Shown here: in pieces, positions 23,045 to 31,407 of the stretch
Numbering within the stretch: the first letter of the stretch is position 1
Layout of the letters: each line of letters opens with the position of its first letter
Assembly (NCBI GenBank): GCA_023382535.1
Contig: JAHDWA010000023.1
Location: 13,573 to 77,572 of the forward strand
Source of the DNA: Anaerolineae bacterium
GTDB taxonomy: Bacteria > Chloroflexota > Anaerolineae > 4572-78 > J111
Direction of reading: 5' to 3'
Length of the DNA: 64,000 nt
The notes under the pieces: generated by a model
The model's input: the letters and a program-made list of their open reading frames with translations, nothing else
What the model was told of the DNA's origin: nothing
Databases searched by the model: none
Translations under genes and position numbers: made by a program

Positions 23045-23506
23045 ATGGAGAAACTTGATGCGCTGGATAAACAGATTTTGGCCATCCTGCAGGAAGACGG
23101 GCGGGCATCGCACGTCAATATTGCCCGGCGGCTGGGGGTGAGTCACACCCGGGTGCGCGACCGGGTGCTGCGGATGGAGGAAGCGGGGGTGATTGAGGGC
23201 TATCAGGTGGTCATCAATCCTTCGGTGCTGGGCCAGGGTGTTCTGTGCATTGTCCAATTGGAGGTAGACCAGCGCCTGGATTTTGAGGAAACGGTCAGAG
23301 AAATGCTCAAGATTGACGAGGTGGTAGAGGTGACTAATCTAACCGGCCAGGTGGATGCTCACGTGCGGGTTTGGGCCAGGGATATTCCCCACCTGCGGGA
23401 AATTTTATACAACAAGTTAAGCACGCTGCCTGCTCACAAGAGCACCAGCTCGACGATTGTGTTGAAGCAGTGGCGCAAGCCGCTGGGATTGGGTGACTCT
23501 AATTAG
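23045..23506 (+). CDS. Lrp/AsnC family transcriptional regulator
   Basis: 153 residues. An N-terminal helix-turn-helix (LDALDKQILAILQEDGR, then ARRLGVSHTRVRDRVLRMEE) is joined to a C-terminal RAM ligand-binding domain (VNAR-like strands, GQVDAHVRVWARDIPHLREIL). GGAG lies five bases before the ATG. It is divergent from lysine 2,3-aminomutase, so a lysine- or amino-acid-responsive local regulator is the simplest reading. Its last eight bases overlap the end of the convergent AI-2E gene. Confidence 0.9.
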   Translation: MEKLDALDKQILAILQEDGRASHVNIARRLGVSHTRVRDRVLRMEEAGVIEGYQVVINPSVLGQGVLCIVQLEVDQRLDFEETVREMLKIDEVVEVTNLTGQVDAHVRVWARDIPHLREILYNKLSTLPAHKSTSSTIVLKQWRKPLGLGDSN

Positions 23507-24707
23507 GTTTGCCTTTCGGCAGAACAACGGCTTTTGAGCGCGAGGGTGGCACGGAGGGGACTCTGTCTGCGTCGGGGAAAGTTTGGGCCAGCTCTTCATC
23601 ACTGGGCAGTTCAACAGGGGGAGAGATAGCATAGGTGACATCTTCGGGCCAGGGATCCAAATTCAAAAGGCGGCAACGCACATAGTGGGCAATAGAGCCC
23701 AATGTAGCCAGCAGGGGCACAATGAGCAGGGCGCCCAGAATGCCCCATAAAACTACAGCGCCGATAATGGCCACAAAAATCAGGCCTTCATTCATGTTCA
23801 GGAAATAACCCATTACCCGCGGGCGCAGCCAGATAGCTTTGATCTGGATCAGCACAAAATAAAGGCCAAAAACCAGCAAGGCAAACCAGAAATTGGAAAT
23901 AGGCAGAAAATCGGAGCCTTGAAAGAGGGCCACCAGGACCGCCAGGATAGCGGCAATCGTCGGTCCAACTTCGGGGATGACGGTCAAGACGCCCGTCAAG
24001 AGGCCCAGGGCCAGGGCGCCTGGCAGGCCGATGGCGGTCCAAACCACCATAAAAGTGATCCCGACAATCAGCATCAGTACCAGCGTGCCGCGTAAATAGG
24101 CCCACCAAATGACATCTATTTCTATAAGTAAACGACTCAGATCGGGTTGGGCTTGTTCGGGTGCCAGCCGGACAAGCCAGGCGACCAGGCGTTCGCCGTC
24201 GAGGAGCAGGTAATAGGTACTGACTAAAATCACAATGAGCCAGGCAAAGCTGGTCGAGGTGCGCTCAATGACTGCCAGGGCGCCTTCTGGGGCCGGTGTG
24301 AATGACTCGGTGGTGAGTCTCAACAGGTCAGACAGCAGTTGTCCGAGATAGATTTGCTGATTGAAGAGAATGATGGGGTTCGCCAGCAGCTCTTCTAACT
24401 CGGCTTCAATGCCGATCAGGTAGGAAGTCAGGCCGGTTAACTGCCTGACCGCGACCGGGGCGAAGGTACTGGGGATGACAATTAATAAGGTTAAACACGA
24501 GAAATAAACCAGAGCCACTGCCCAGCCGTGAGGCAGGCGGGTATGAGTTGTCACCAGCCTGACCAGCGGATTTAGAATGTAAGCCAAAAGGATGGCAATC
24601 ATTATCGGCTCGATCATGGGCCGAATCACCCAAATAAACAAGCCGATACACACCAGGCTTATGGCAGCTACAAATGCCCGTGTGATTGGGCTCCACTGAT
24701 AGGACAT
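23499..24707 (-). CDS. AI-2E family (PerM/YdiK-like) membrane transporter
   Basis: 402 residues with about seven to eight hydrophobic helices and the family layout: an N-terminal helix pair (WVIRPMIEPIMIAILLAYIL), an amphipathic central region, then the C-terminal block with LPGALALGLLTGVLTVIPEVGPTIAA. The family includes AI-2 exporters and Na+/H+ antiporters, so the cargo is unknown. A charged C-terminal tail of about 45 residues follows the last helix. It lies 35 bases after a DedA gene on the same strand, probably one transcript, and overlaps the regulator tail-to-tail by eight bases. Confidence 0.87.
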   Translation of the reverse strand: MSYQWSPITRAFVAAISLVCIGLFIWVIRPMIEPIMIAILLAYILNPLVRLVTTHTRLPHGWAVALVYFSCLTLLIVIPSTFAPVAVRQLTGLTSYLIGIEAELEELLANPIILFNQQIYLGQLLSDLLRLTTESFTPAPEGALAVIERTSTSFAWLIVILVSTYYLLLDGERLVAWLVRLAPEQAQPDLSRLLIEIDVIWWAYLRGTLVLMLIVGITFMVVWTAIGLPGALALGLLTGVLTVIPEVGPTIAAILAVLVALFQGSDFLPISNFWFALLVFGLYFVLIQIKAIWLRPRVMGYFLNMNEGLIFVAIIGAVVLWGILGALLIVPLLATLGSIAHYVRCRLLNLDPWPEDVTYAISPPVELPSDEELAQTFPDADRVPSVPPSRSKAVVLPKGKPN

Positions 24708-24742
24708 TTAACGCCTCGATCCCTGGTAATTAGCGGTCTAAT

Positions 24743-25402
24743 TTAAGACTCAGCCGCGTCGGTTTGAATTGTTTTCGCCCGACGGCTCTGGAAGTATTCG
24801 AAGACGGGGGGCAACAAAGAGAGAAAAATGATGACGACGACGACCAGTTCAAAGTTTCGTTTGACAAAAGGCAGGTTGCCAAAGAAGTAGCCGCCAAAGA
24901 TGAAAATTGCGCACCAGAGGACTCCCCCCAAAATGTTGTAAAATATAAAGTGGCTGTAGGTCATGCTGCCCACCCCGGCCACAAAGGGGGCAAAAGTCCG
25001 AACAATGGGGACAAAGCGAGCCAGAACAATGGCTTTGCCGCCATACTTTTCATAAAATTGGTGGGTTCGCTCCAGGTATTCTTTCTTTAGAAAGCGGATG
25101 TTGCCTGAAAATGCACGCGGACCAATGGCATGGCCGATCCAGTAATTAGCCGTATCGCCGAGAATTGCAGCAACGGTGAGCAAAATAAACAAGAAGATTA
25201 CATTCAACCCGGAATTTTCAATGGCGGTCAAAGCGCCGGCAGCAAAAAGCAGCGAGTCGCCTGGCAAGAAAGGGGTTACAACCACCCCGGTCTCCAAAAA
25301 GATAATCAGAAACAGCAAGGCGTACGTCCAGGTTCCATAAGCCTGAGTCACTTTAGGCAAGACTTCATCGAGATGTAAAAAGAGGTTCAAGAGTTCAGTC
25401 AT
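24743..25402 (-). CDS. DedA/VTT family membrane protein
   Basis: 219 residues. The VTT domain (SNARE-associated, DedA) is shown by FLETGVVVTPFLPGDSLLFAAG, the conserved glycine/arginine stretch FLKKEYLERTHQFYEKYGGKAIVLARFVP-type region, and VAGVGSMTYSHFIFYNILGG. Family members are lipid scramblases or transporters that affect envelope integrity and membrane potential. AAGGAGAAC precedes the ATG by about twelve bases. It is first in a two-gene unit with the AI-2E family gene. Confidence 0.9.
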   Translation of the reverse strand: MTELLNLFLHLDEVLPKVTQAYGTWTYALLFLIIFLETGVVVTPFLPGDSLLFAAGALTAIENSGLNVIFLFILLTVAAILGDTANYWIGHAIGPRAFSGNIRFLKKEYLERTHQFYEKYGGKAIVLARFVPIVRTFAPFVAGVGSMTYSHFIFYNILGGVLWCAIFIFGGYFFGNLPFVKRNFELVVVVIIFLSLLPPVFEYFQSRRAKTIQTDAAES

Positions 25403-25501
25403 TAGTATTAAGTTCTCCTTTTGTTGCTTGGGTCGCTTTCAAGCTATTGAATTTGAAACTACACTGAATAATATAGAGTACCATAACCGGCCATAATCGC
25501 A

Positions 25502-25534
25502 AAAAGAGGGAAGTCAGTAGGACTTCCCTCTTTT
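25502..25534 (-). terminator. Intrinsic terminator of the first membrane pyrophosphatase gene
   Basis: AAAAGAGGGAAGTC (25502-25515) pairs perfectly with GACTTCCCTCTTTT (25521-25534), 22 bases past the stop on the minus strand. It may also work for the other strand. Confidence 0.9.
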
Positions 25535-25556
25535 ACTACTGATTCAAGTCGAAATT

Positions 25557-27908
25557 TCAGCCGCCGAAGAGCATTCCCAGCAGACCCCCTGGGCCTAATT
25601 GGGTTGTTAGTCCGGCGAAAACAATCGCCACCATGGACATTAATTTGATCAGAATATTGAGTGAAGGGCCAGTGGTGTCTTTGAAAGGATCACCGACGGT
25701 GTCGCCGACGACGGTGGCCTTGTGCGCATCAGAGCCTTTGCCCCCAAGCGCGCCCTTTTCGATGTGTTTTTTAGCGTTATCCCAGGCTCCCCCAGAATTA
25801 GCCATCATAACGGCTACCACAAAGCCGGTCGTTAACCCACCGGCCAGCAATCCCATGACCCCGGCAACCCCCAGGAGGATTCCGGTAAGCACAGGAATGA
25901 TAATGGCCAGTGACGCCGGTAGAATCATTTCTCGCTGCGCACCTGCAGTGCTGATGGCCACGCATTGAGCATAATCCGGCTTGTCGGTACCAGCCAGAAT
26001 ACCCGGTTTCTCTTTAAACTGCCGGCGCACTTCCTGCACCATTGCGCCGGCTGCCCGGCCTACGGCCTGCATGGTTAAGGCCGCAAAGTAAAACACGGCC
26101 ATAGCGCCAATGAAGAAACCAATCAGGACCAGAGGATTAAAGAGGGTAATATCGTAGTAAGCCGAAAAGTCTTGCAGGGTCATGTCGGCGACTTGCACGG
26201 TTTGGCCGCGAATGGTGACTTCAGTTATTTCTTCGCCCAAGTGAATCAGGGCGAAACGAATTTCTTCCAGGTAAGCGGCGAGGAGGGCCAGAGCGGTCAG
26301 CGCCGCCGAGCCGATGGCAAACCCCTTGCCGGTAGCAGCGGTGGTGTTGCCAACCGCGTCAAGTTGGTCAGTGCGCCGGCGCACATCGGCCGGTAGATGG
26401 GCCATTTCGGCGTTGCCGCCGGCGTTGTCGGCGATAGGCCCGTAGGCATCGGTGGCCAGGGTTAAGCCCAGGGTTGAGAGCATGGCAACGGCGGCCAGGC
26501 CCACGCCGTAAAGACCGAGCAGGGCATTCTGGGCGCCTCCAGGGGCATAGTAGCTGACGGCAATACCGATGGTTACAGCCAAAACCGGTATCCCGGTAGA
26601 CTGCATCCCAACAGCCAGGCCGCTGATAATGACCGTTGCCGGTCCGGTCAGGGATTGCTCGGTGATACCTTTGGTCGGCTTGTACTCATCAGACGTGTAA
26701 TACTCGGTGGCCCGGCCAATGACCACTCCTACCACCAGGCCAGATAGAATAGCAAACCACAGCGCCAGCGGGTTGTTCAATTGCAGCAAATAAACTAAGC
26801 CGAGGGCAAAGACAGCAATCCCAACGGAACTGTAGGTAATACTGTTATTGATCGCGCCCATCAGGTCGCGCATCGTCGCATCTTCTTTAGCCCGCACCAG
26901 ATAAATGCCCACAATGGACAGCACTACCCCGATGGCCGCTAAAGCCAGGGGAGCAGCCAGGTAACGCAGCCCCATCGCCAGTTCGGTTGATCCTTGCAAA
27001 AAATCGGGATTACGGGCTGCTTCACCGATGACGGCGGCCACGCCGAGGGCGGCTGTAGCCAGGATGGAACCGGCATAGGACTCGTACAGGTCCGCACCCA
27101 TACCGGCCACATCGCCGACGTTGTCGCCAACATTATCGGCAATGGTCGCCGGATTACGCGGGTCATCCTCTGGAATGCCGGCCTCAACCTTGCCGACCAG
27201 ATCAGCGCCGACGTCGGCGGCCTTGGTATAAATACCACCGCCGACCCGCGCAAAGAGCGCCTGGGTGGAAGCGCCCATGCCAAAGCTGAGCATAATCACC
27301 GTGATCTGGGGTAACGGGTTCGTGAGATCGCCAAAGAAGGAGATCGGGAAAAGGTAGTAAAGGATGAGGAACCAGGCGCTAATATCGAGCAGGGCAAAGC
27401 CAACGACCACCAGCCCCATCACTGCGCCAGCGCGAAAGGCGACCTGTAACCCGTCGTTCAAACTTTGGCGGGCGGCGTTGGCCGTGCGGGCGGAAGCATT
27501 GGTAGCTGTTTTCATGCCAAAGAAACCACACAAACCGGAAAAGAAGCCGCCGGTGATAAAAGCAAAGGGAACGACCTGGTTTTGAACGCCAAACCCGTAG
27601 GCCAGGATGGCAAAGATGAGAAAGAGGACGACGAAGACAACAGTCACTACCCGGTACTGGCGGCGCAGGTAGGCCATGGCTCCCTCGCGTACGGCCTGGG
27701 CAATTTCCGCCATCTGGGGAGTGCCTTCGCTCAGTTTCATCACCGATTGGTAAAAAATCCAGGCAAACGCCAGGGCAATGATCGAACCAACCGGAGCCAA
27801 CCACCACAGCCAGGGCAGCGGTTCACGGACTCCTTCCTGGGCTAGCGCCGGTGGAGCGGCAAACAAGGCAACTAGCATAACAGTCAAAAGAAATATCAAT
27901 CGTGGCAT
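25557..27908 (-). CDS. hppA: Membrane pyrophosphatase, K+-dependent type
   Basis: 783 residues. Splits pyrophosphate and pumps H+ or Na+ across the membrane. An N-terminal signal-like hydrophobic segment ends APPALAQEG; about sixteen helices follow. The pyrophosphate site appears as DVGADLVGKVEAGIPEDDP and NVGDNVGDVAGMGADL, and again near the C-terminus as DTVGDPFKDTTGPS. The determinant after GNTT is Ala (GNTTAATGKG) rather than Lys, the mark of the K+-dependent subfamily, whose members include Na+ pumps. The gene lies head-to-head with a second pyrophosphatase of the other subfamily. AGGAG precedes the ATG; a strong terminator follows. Confidence 0.94.
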   Translation of the reverse strand: MPRLIFLLTVMLVALFAAPPALAQEGVREPLPWLWWLAPVGSIIALAFAWIFYQSVMKLSEGTPQMAEIAQAVREGAMAYLRRQYRVVTVVFVVLFLIFAILAYGFGVQNQVVPFAFITGGFFSGLCGFFGMKTATNASARTANAARQSLNDGLQVAFRAGAVMGLVVVGFALLDISAWFLILYYLFPISFFGDLTNPLPQITVIMLSFGMGASTQALFARVGGGIYTKAADVGADLVGKVEAGIPEDDPRNPATIADNVGDNVGDVAGMGADLYESYAGSILATAALGVAAVIGEAARNPDFLQGSTELAMGLRYLAAPLALAAIGVVLSIVGIYLVRAKEDATMRDLMGAINNSITYSSVGIAVFALGLVYLLQLNNPLALWFAILSGLVVGVVIGRATEYYTSDEYKPTKGITEQSLTGPATVIISGLAVGMQSTGIPVLAVTIGIAVSYYAPGGAQNALLGLYGVGLAAVAMLSTLGLTLATDAYGPIADNAGGNAEMAHLPADVRRRTDQLDAVGNTTAATGKGFAIGSAALTALALLAAYLEEIRFALIHLGEEITEVTIRGQTVQVADMTLQDFSAYYDITLFNPLVLIGFFIGAMAVFYFAALTMQAVGRAAGAMVQEVRRQFKEKPGILAGTDKPDYAQCVAISTAGAQREMILPASLAIIIPVLTGILLGVAGVMGLLAGGLTTGFVVAVMMANSGGAWDNAKKHIEKGALGGKGSDAHKATVVGDTVGDPFKDTTGPSLNILIKLMSMVAIVFAGLTTQLGPGGLLGMLFGG

Positions 27909-28452
27909 ATCTTTTCTCCTAAATATTGTAGATGTAATATTCTTGTCAGGCCCATTACCTGAAGTTAAACTTGGATGGAAATGTCAAAGCAGGGGAATTT
28001 AGAAAAAGGCTTCGCCGCAATTGGCGAAGCCGGAGTTGTGCCGCTTAATGGGGCTAACCTTTTAGATTACGACTAAAAGGCTCCGCTGCCAAAGGCGGAT
28101 TGTAAACGAGTTGGTTTTTATTGTCAAACCTTTTGTGCAAAATCGAACGAAAAGGCTTGACAATTTGTTGGGGCTGTGCTAATGTCACCCTCGTTAAGGG
28201 AGGTGATGCCAACAAAAAAGTGTATGACAGAATCCTAAAATAAATGTTATAAGCAGCAGTCGGGCCGCTGCTGCGCTGTCAGATCTGACAGTTGGGCAAT
28301 TTACTGCCAGGGGTCGCACCAGGATTGGCGATGGTGCGAGGTTAAATAACGGGGTATGGAGAATTTTCTTCTCCATCTTTAAGCTATTAACTGGAATTAT
28401 ACTGTAGGGTTGCTGGGTAAAATAGCGCCGGTACTCTACAGTATTTATTAAG
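27909..28452. other. Divergent region between the two pyrophosphatases, with several hairpins
   Basis: No gene is supported. Hairpins seen are GGCTTCGCC/GGCGAAGCC (28008-28031), CCTTTTAG/CTAAAAGG (28058-28080) and TCGCACC/GGTGCGA (28314-28339). A perfect 16-base palindrome lies at 28276-28291. The first two lie in the probable leader of the minus-strand pyrophosphatase. Confidence 0.55.
28276..28291. promoter_or_regulatory. Perfect 16-base palindrome, possible operator
   Basis: CTGTCAGA followed by its exact complement TCTGACAG. It is almost centred in the divergent region, so a shared regulator site is possible; a dispersed repeat is the alternative. Confidence 0.4.
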
Positions 28453-28572
28453 GCACCGATGCCGTTCAGTCCTTTTGTCTTGCTGTTTGCAAGGGGCTGA
28501 GCGGAGTTAGCTAAGAGCTGCTGGTTTTTAGAATCAGTACACCAGCCTTTTTGCTAATAACGGTGCTTTTTT
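28453..28572 (+). ncRNA. Structured leader RNA with terminator-like end before the second pyrophosphatase
   Basis: GCACCG (28453-28458) pairs with CGGTGC (28561-28566), which is followed at once by TTTTTT. The enclosed 100 bases fold into at least two more stems by eye. The first is CAGTCC/GGGCTG capped by CTTGC/GCAAG (28479-28493); the second is CTGGT/ACCAG (near 28520-28545). A closing stem, inner arms and a U-run about 105 bases before a start codon resemble an attenuator or riboswitch. It does not match the fluoride, ydaO, M-box or SAM consensus that I can recall. It may be only a terminator with incidental structure. Confidence 0.45.
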
Positions 28573-28676
28573 ATTTCTCCCAGAACATGGCGGCATAAGT
28601 GCAAGGTTCAAAAGATTATCCGTCCAATCACGGAAGTATTGCTTAACTTTTACTTTCCAATGGAGGAAAAATTCTT

Positions 28677-30920
28677 ATGCATGGCATGAATCTATTTGAA
28701 ACCTACGCCATTTTTGGCGTGTTAGGCGTGGCCATTTTGGGCCTCGCCTATGCGGTCTTCCTGCGCCAGCAGGTGCTGCGGGGAGACAAAGGCACTAAGG
28801 AAATGCAGGAGGTGTGGGGAGCTATCAAAGAGGGGGCTGACGCCTACCTCAACCGCCAATTACGGACCATCCTGCCATTTATTGCCCTTTTGACCATTGC
28901 CCTGTTTCTGAGCGCCTGGATTGTCAACCCCACGCCCGAAGCGCAGGAGGAGTTTGGCGAAAGTGCCCGGTTGTATGTAGCCTTTGGCCGGGCTGTCGCC
29001 TTTTTAATGGGTGCTGGCTTCTCTTTGCTGGTCGGGCAAATTGGCATGCGCATGGCGGTTGAGGCCAACGTGCGGGTGGCCCAGGCGGCTCGCAGTACCT
29101 TTGGCGGCGCGCTGCAAATTGCTTATCGCGCCGGCACGATCACGGGCATGTTGACCGACGGCCTGGGGCTGCTCGGCGGGACCCTCATCTTCATTATCTA
29201 TGGTAAGGCAGCTCCCGATGCTCTGCTGGGCTTTGGCTTTGGCGGAACATTGCTGGCCCTCTTTATGCGTGTGGGCGGGGGTATTTACACCAAGGCCGCC
29301 GATGTGGGCGCTGACCTGGTAGGTAAGGTTGAAGCCGGGTTGGAAGAAGATGACCCGCGCAACGCAGCGGTCATCGCCGATCTGGTGGGCGACAATGTCG
29401 GCGACTGCGCCGGGATGGCCGCCGACATCTTTGAGAGCTATGAGGTGACGATTGTGTCCGGCCTGATTTTGGGGCTGGCGCTGGTGCGGCTCACCGGCAA
29501 CCTGGAATGGATTGTTTTCCCACTGCTGGTGCGCGGCATTGGCGTCCTCTCTTCGATCATCAGTACCTACCTGGTGAAAGGCGATACAGAAGGGCGGGGC
29601 GAAGATGCGATGCATGCCATTTTCCGCAGCTTCTTAACTTCTGCCGTTATCTCGACCGTGCTGTTTGGCCTGCTGGCCTTCTTCTACATGCAGGATGAAG
29701 GTATCGGCGGCTGGTGGCGGCCTTTCCTCTCGACCACCGTCGGCGTGGTGCTGGCGATTGTCCTGGATCGTTTGACCGAGTATTTCACCGGCGCTGATAA
29801 AGAGCCGGTGGCCGAAATTCGCAAAAGCACCGACGGCGGTCCGGCGACGGCCATCCTCTCCGGTATCAGCGTCGGCTATGAGTCGAGTGTCTGGGCAGTC
29901 CTCGTCATTGCCGTAACCATTCTGGCAGCTATCTTCATCTATGGCAGCTTTGGCGTCACCTACGTTTTGTATAGTGTTGCTTTGACCGGCATTGGCATGC
30001 TGACCCTCACTGGTAACAATGTGGCGATGGACTCGTTCGGACCAATTTCCGATAATGCCAATGGTATTGGTGAAATGGCCGGCCTGGAACCCAAAGCCCG
30101 CCAAATTATGGCCGATCTGGATGCGGTCGGGAACACGACCAAGGCCATCACCAAGGGGATTGCTATCGGCTCAGCGGTTGTGGCCGCAGTTTCGCTCTTT
30201 GGCTCCTTTGTGACCGACGTGAGCCTGGTAGACCCGCAAGCCCTGGCAAACGGTATCCGGGCGTCGGAACCGGTTGTCTTTGTCGGGATGCTGGTTGGCG
30301 GGGCAATTCCCTGGCTCTTCTCTTCCTTTGCAATCAAGGCGGTAGGTCGGGCGGCAGGTTTGATCGTAACTGAAGTACGCCGCCAGTTTAAAATCCCCGG
30401 TTTGATGGAAGGCAAAGTCAAGCCCGACTATGCTCGCGCCGTATCCATCTCGACGGCGGCGGCGCAGAAAGAGCTGGTCAGTTTAGCTGTCATGGCGGTG
30501 GTTTCACCGATCATTGTCGGCCTGGTCCTCCAAGTTGAGGCACTGGGCGGCTTTCTGGCGGGAATTATCCTCTCCGGCCAATTGCTGGCCGTTTACATGG
30601 CTAACGCCGGCGGCGCCTGGGACAATGCCAAGAAAACTATCGAGGATGAACCCAAAGACCCGGCCAAAAACCTGGGCAAGAACTCCGAACGGCACAAGGC
30701 GTCGGTGGTGGGCGATACAGTGGGCGACCCGTTGAAAGACACCGCCGGCCCGGCGCTCAACCCGATGATCAAAGTAGTCAACCTGGTTTCGGTTATCATT
30801 GCGCCGATTGTGGTGCAGTACAAAAGCCTGGGAGTGATCGGCTGGATCGTGGTCCTGGTGCTGGTGGCTGCTTTTGTCTGGTCTGTCTGGCGCAGCAAGA
30901 GCGAAGTCAGCATGGTTTGA
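28677..30920 (+). CDS. hppA: Membrane pyrophosphatase, K+-independent type
   Basis: 747 residues. Like its divergent neighbour it hydrolyses pyrophosphate and drives ion pumping. The pyrophosphate motifs are DVGADLVGKVEAGLEEDDP, LVGDNVGDCAGMAADIFESY and the C-terminal DTVGDPLKDTAGPALNP. The decisive position after GNTT is Lys (GNTTKAITKG), which marks the K+-independent, H+-pumping subfamily. It has no signal-like extension. A good ribosome-binding site (TGGAGGAAAA) precedes the ATG, and a structured leader ends about 105 bases before it. Sequence divergence from the neighbour is large, so this is not a recent duplication. Confidence 0.94.
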   Translation: MHGMNLFETYAIFGVLGVAILGLAYAVFLRQQVLRGDKGTKEMQEVWGAIKEGADAYLNRQLRTILPFIALLTIALFLSAWIVNPTPEAQEEFGESARLYVAFGRAVAFLMGAGFSLLVGQIGMRMAVEANVRVAQAARSTFGGALQIAYRAGTITGMLTDGLGLLGGTLIFIIYGKAAPDALLGFGFGGTLLALFMRVGGGIYTKAADVGADLVGKVEAGLEEDDPRNAAVIADLVGDNVGDCAGMAADIFESYEVTIVSGLILGLALVRLTGNLEWIVFPLLVRGIGVLSSIISTYLVKGDTEGRGEDAMHAIFRSFLTSAVISTVLFGLLAFFYMQDEGIGGWWRPFLSTTVGVVLAIVLDRLTEYFTGADKEPVAEIRKSTDGGPATAILSGISVGYESSVWAVLVIAVTILAAIFIYGSFGVTYVLYSVALTGIGMLTLTGNNVAMDSFGPISDNANGIGEMAGLEPKARQIMADLDAVGNTTKAITKGIAIGSAVVAAVSLFGSFVTDVSLVDPQALANGIRASEPVVFVGMLVGGAIPWLFSSFAIKAVGRAAGLIVTEVRRQFKIPGLMEGKVKPDYARAVSISTAAAQKELVSLAVMAVVSPIIVGLVLQVEALGGFLAGIILSGQLLAVYMANAGGAWDNAKKTIEDEPKDPAKNLGKNSERHKASVVGDTVGDPLKDTAGPALNPMIKVVNLVSVIIAPIVVQYKSLGVIGWIVVLVLVAAFVWSVWRSKSEVSMV

Positions 30921-31020
30921 TGCCCGCTCCTAAAACCTTATTGTAAATGTCTACAGTCTGGTTTCCGCGCTTCGCCTTAGTTTGAAGGTGGATTCTTGTT
31001 TCTCATTTCAAATTTCTTCT

Positions 31021-31057
31021 CGTTCCCGCGCCAAGCGTGATATGAAGCGCGGGAACG
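31021..31057. repeat. CGTTCCCGCGC/GCGCGGGAACG hairpin after the pyrophosphatase
   Basis: Perfect 11-base arms (31021-31031, 31047-31057) around a 15-base loop. There is no U-run. It shares the CGTTCCC/GGGAACG ends with the element near 15662, so it is probably a dispersed hairpin repeat, though it may protect the mRNA end. The rest of the gap from 30921 to 31407 holds the next repeat and a TATAAT box at 31170. Confidence 0.55.
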
Positions 31058-31291
31058 GGAAGATCGAACCTGTAATAATCGCATATTTCTTCCTTGCCGT
31101 TTAATAAGCCACTTGGTGATGTGTCACCGGGTTGGCCTATAGACGGCTTTTCTTTTTAATTAAAAAGAGTATAATGCTCAACCGGGTTCTAGTGAGGAAA
31201 ATGTTAACAGGCTACGAAAAAGAGTAAAAATTTCGTAGTATATTTTGGGCGAGTTGCAGTAGAAAAATTTTAAATAGGCAACCCAGGCTAA

Positions 31292-31366
31292 AGGTGACTG
31301 GCACTTGGTTAGCCCTAAGCTTTGCTGTTCTCAATCCTCTTGCCAGGAGAAAAGTGCCAGTCACCT
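31292..31366 (+). repeat. 75-base palindrome-ended dispersed repeat, copy 2
   Basis: The ends AGGTGACTGGCACTT (31292-31306) and AAGTGCCAGTCACCT (31352-31366) are perfect 15-base inverted repeats. The interior matches copy 1 at 15486-15558 in the opposite orientation. It ends 41 bases before the potassium transporter start. Confidence 0.88.
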
Positions 31367-31407
31367 GAGTAGTACTGTAACTGATATAAATTCTACCAGG
31401 AAAGTTT

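Noticed and set aside
28194..28376. Minus-strand frame of 60 codons
   Set aside because: Built from hairpins and a palindrome in a divergent region; no similarity.
28453..28572. Possible tRNA or known riboswitch
   Set aside because: Some stems recall a tRNA D-arm, but the cloverleaf does not close and no fluoride, ydaO or M-box core motif fits; kept only as an unclassified structured leader.
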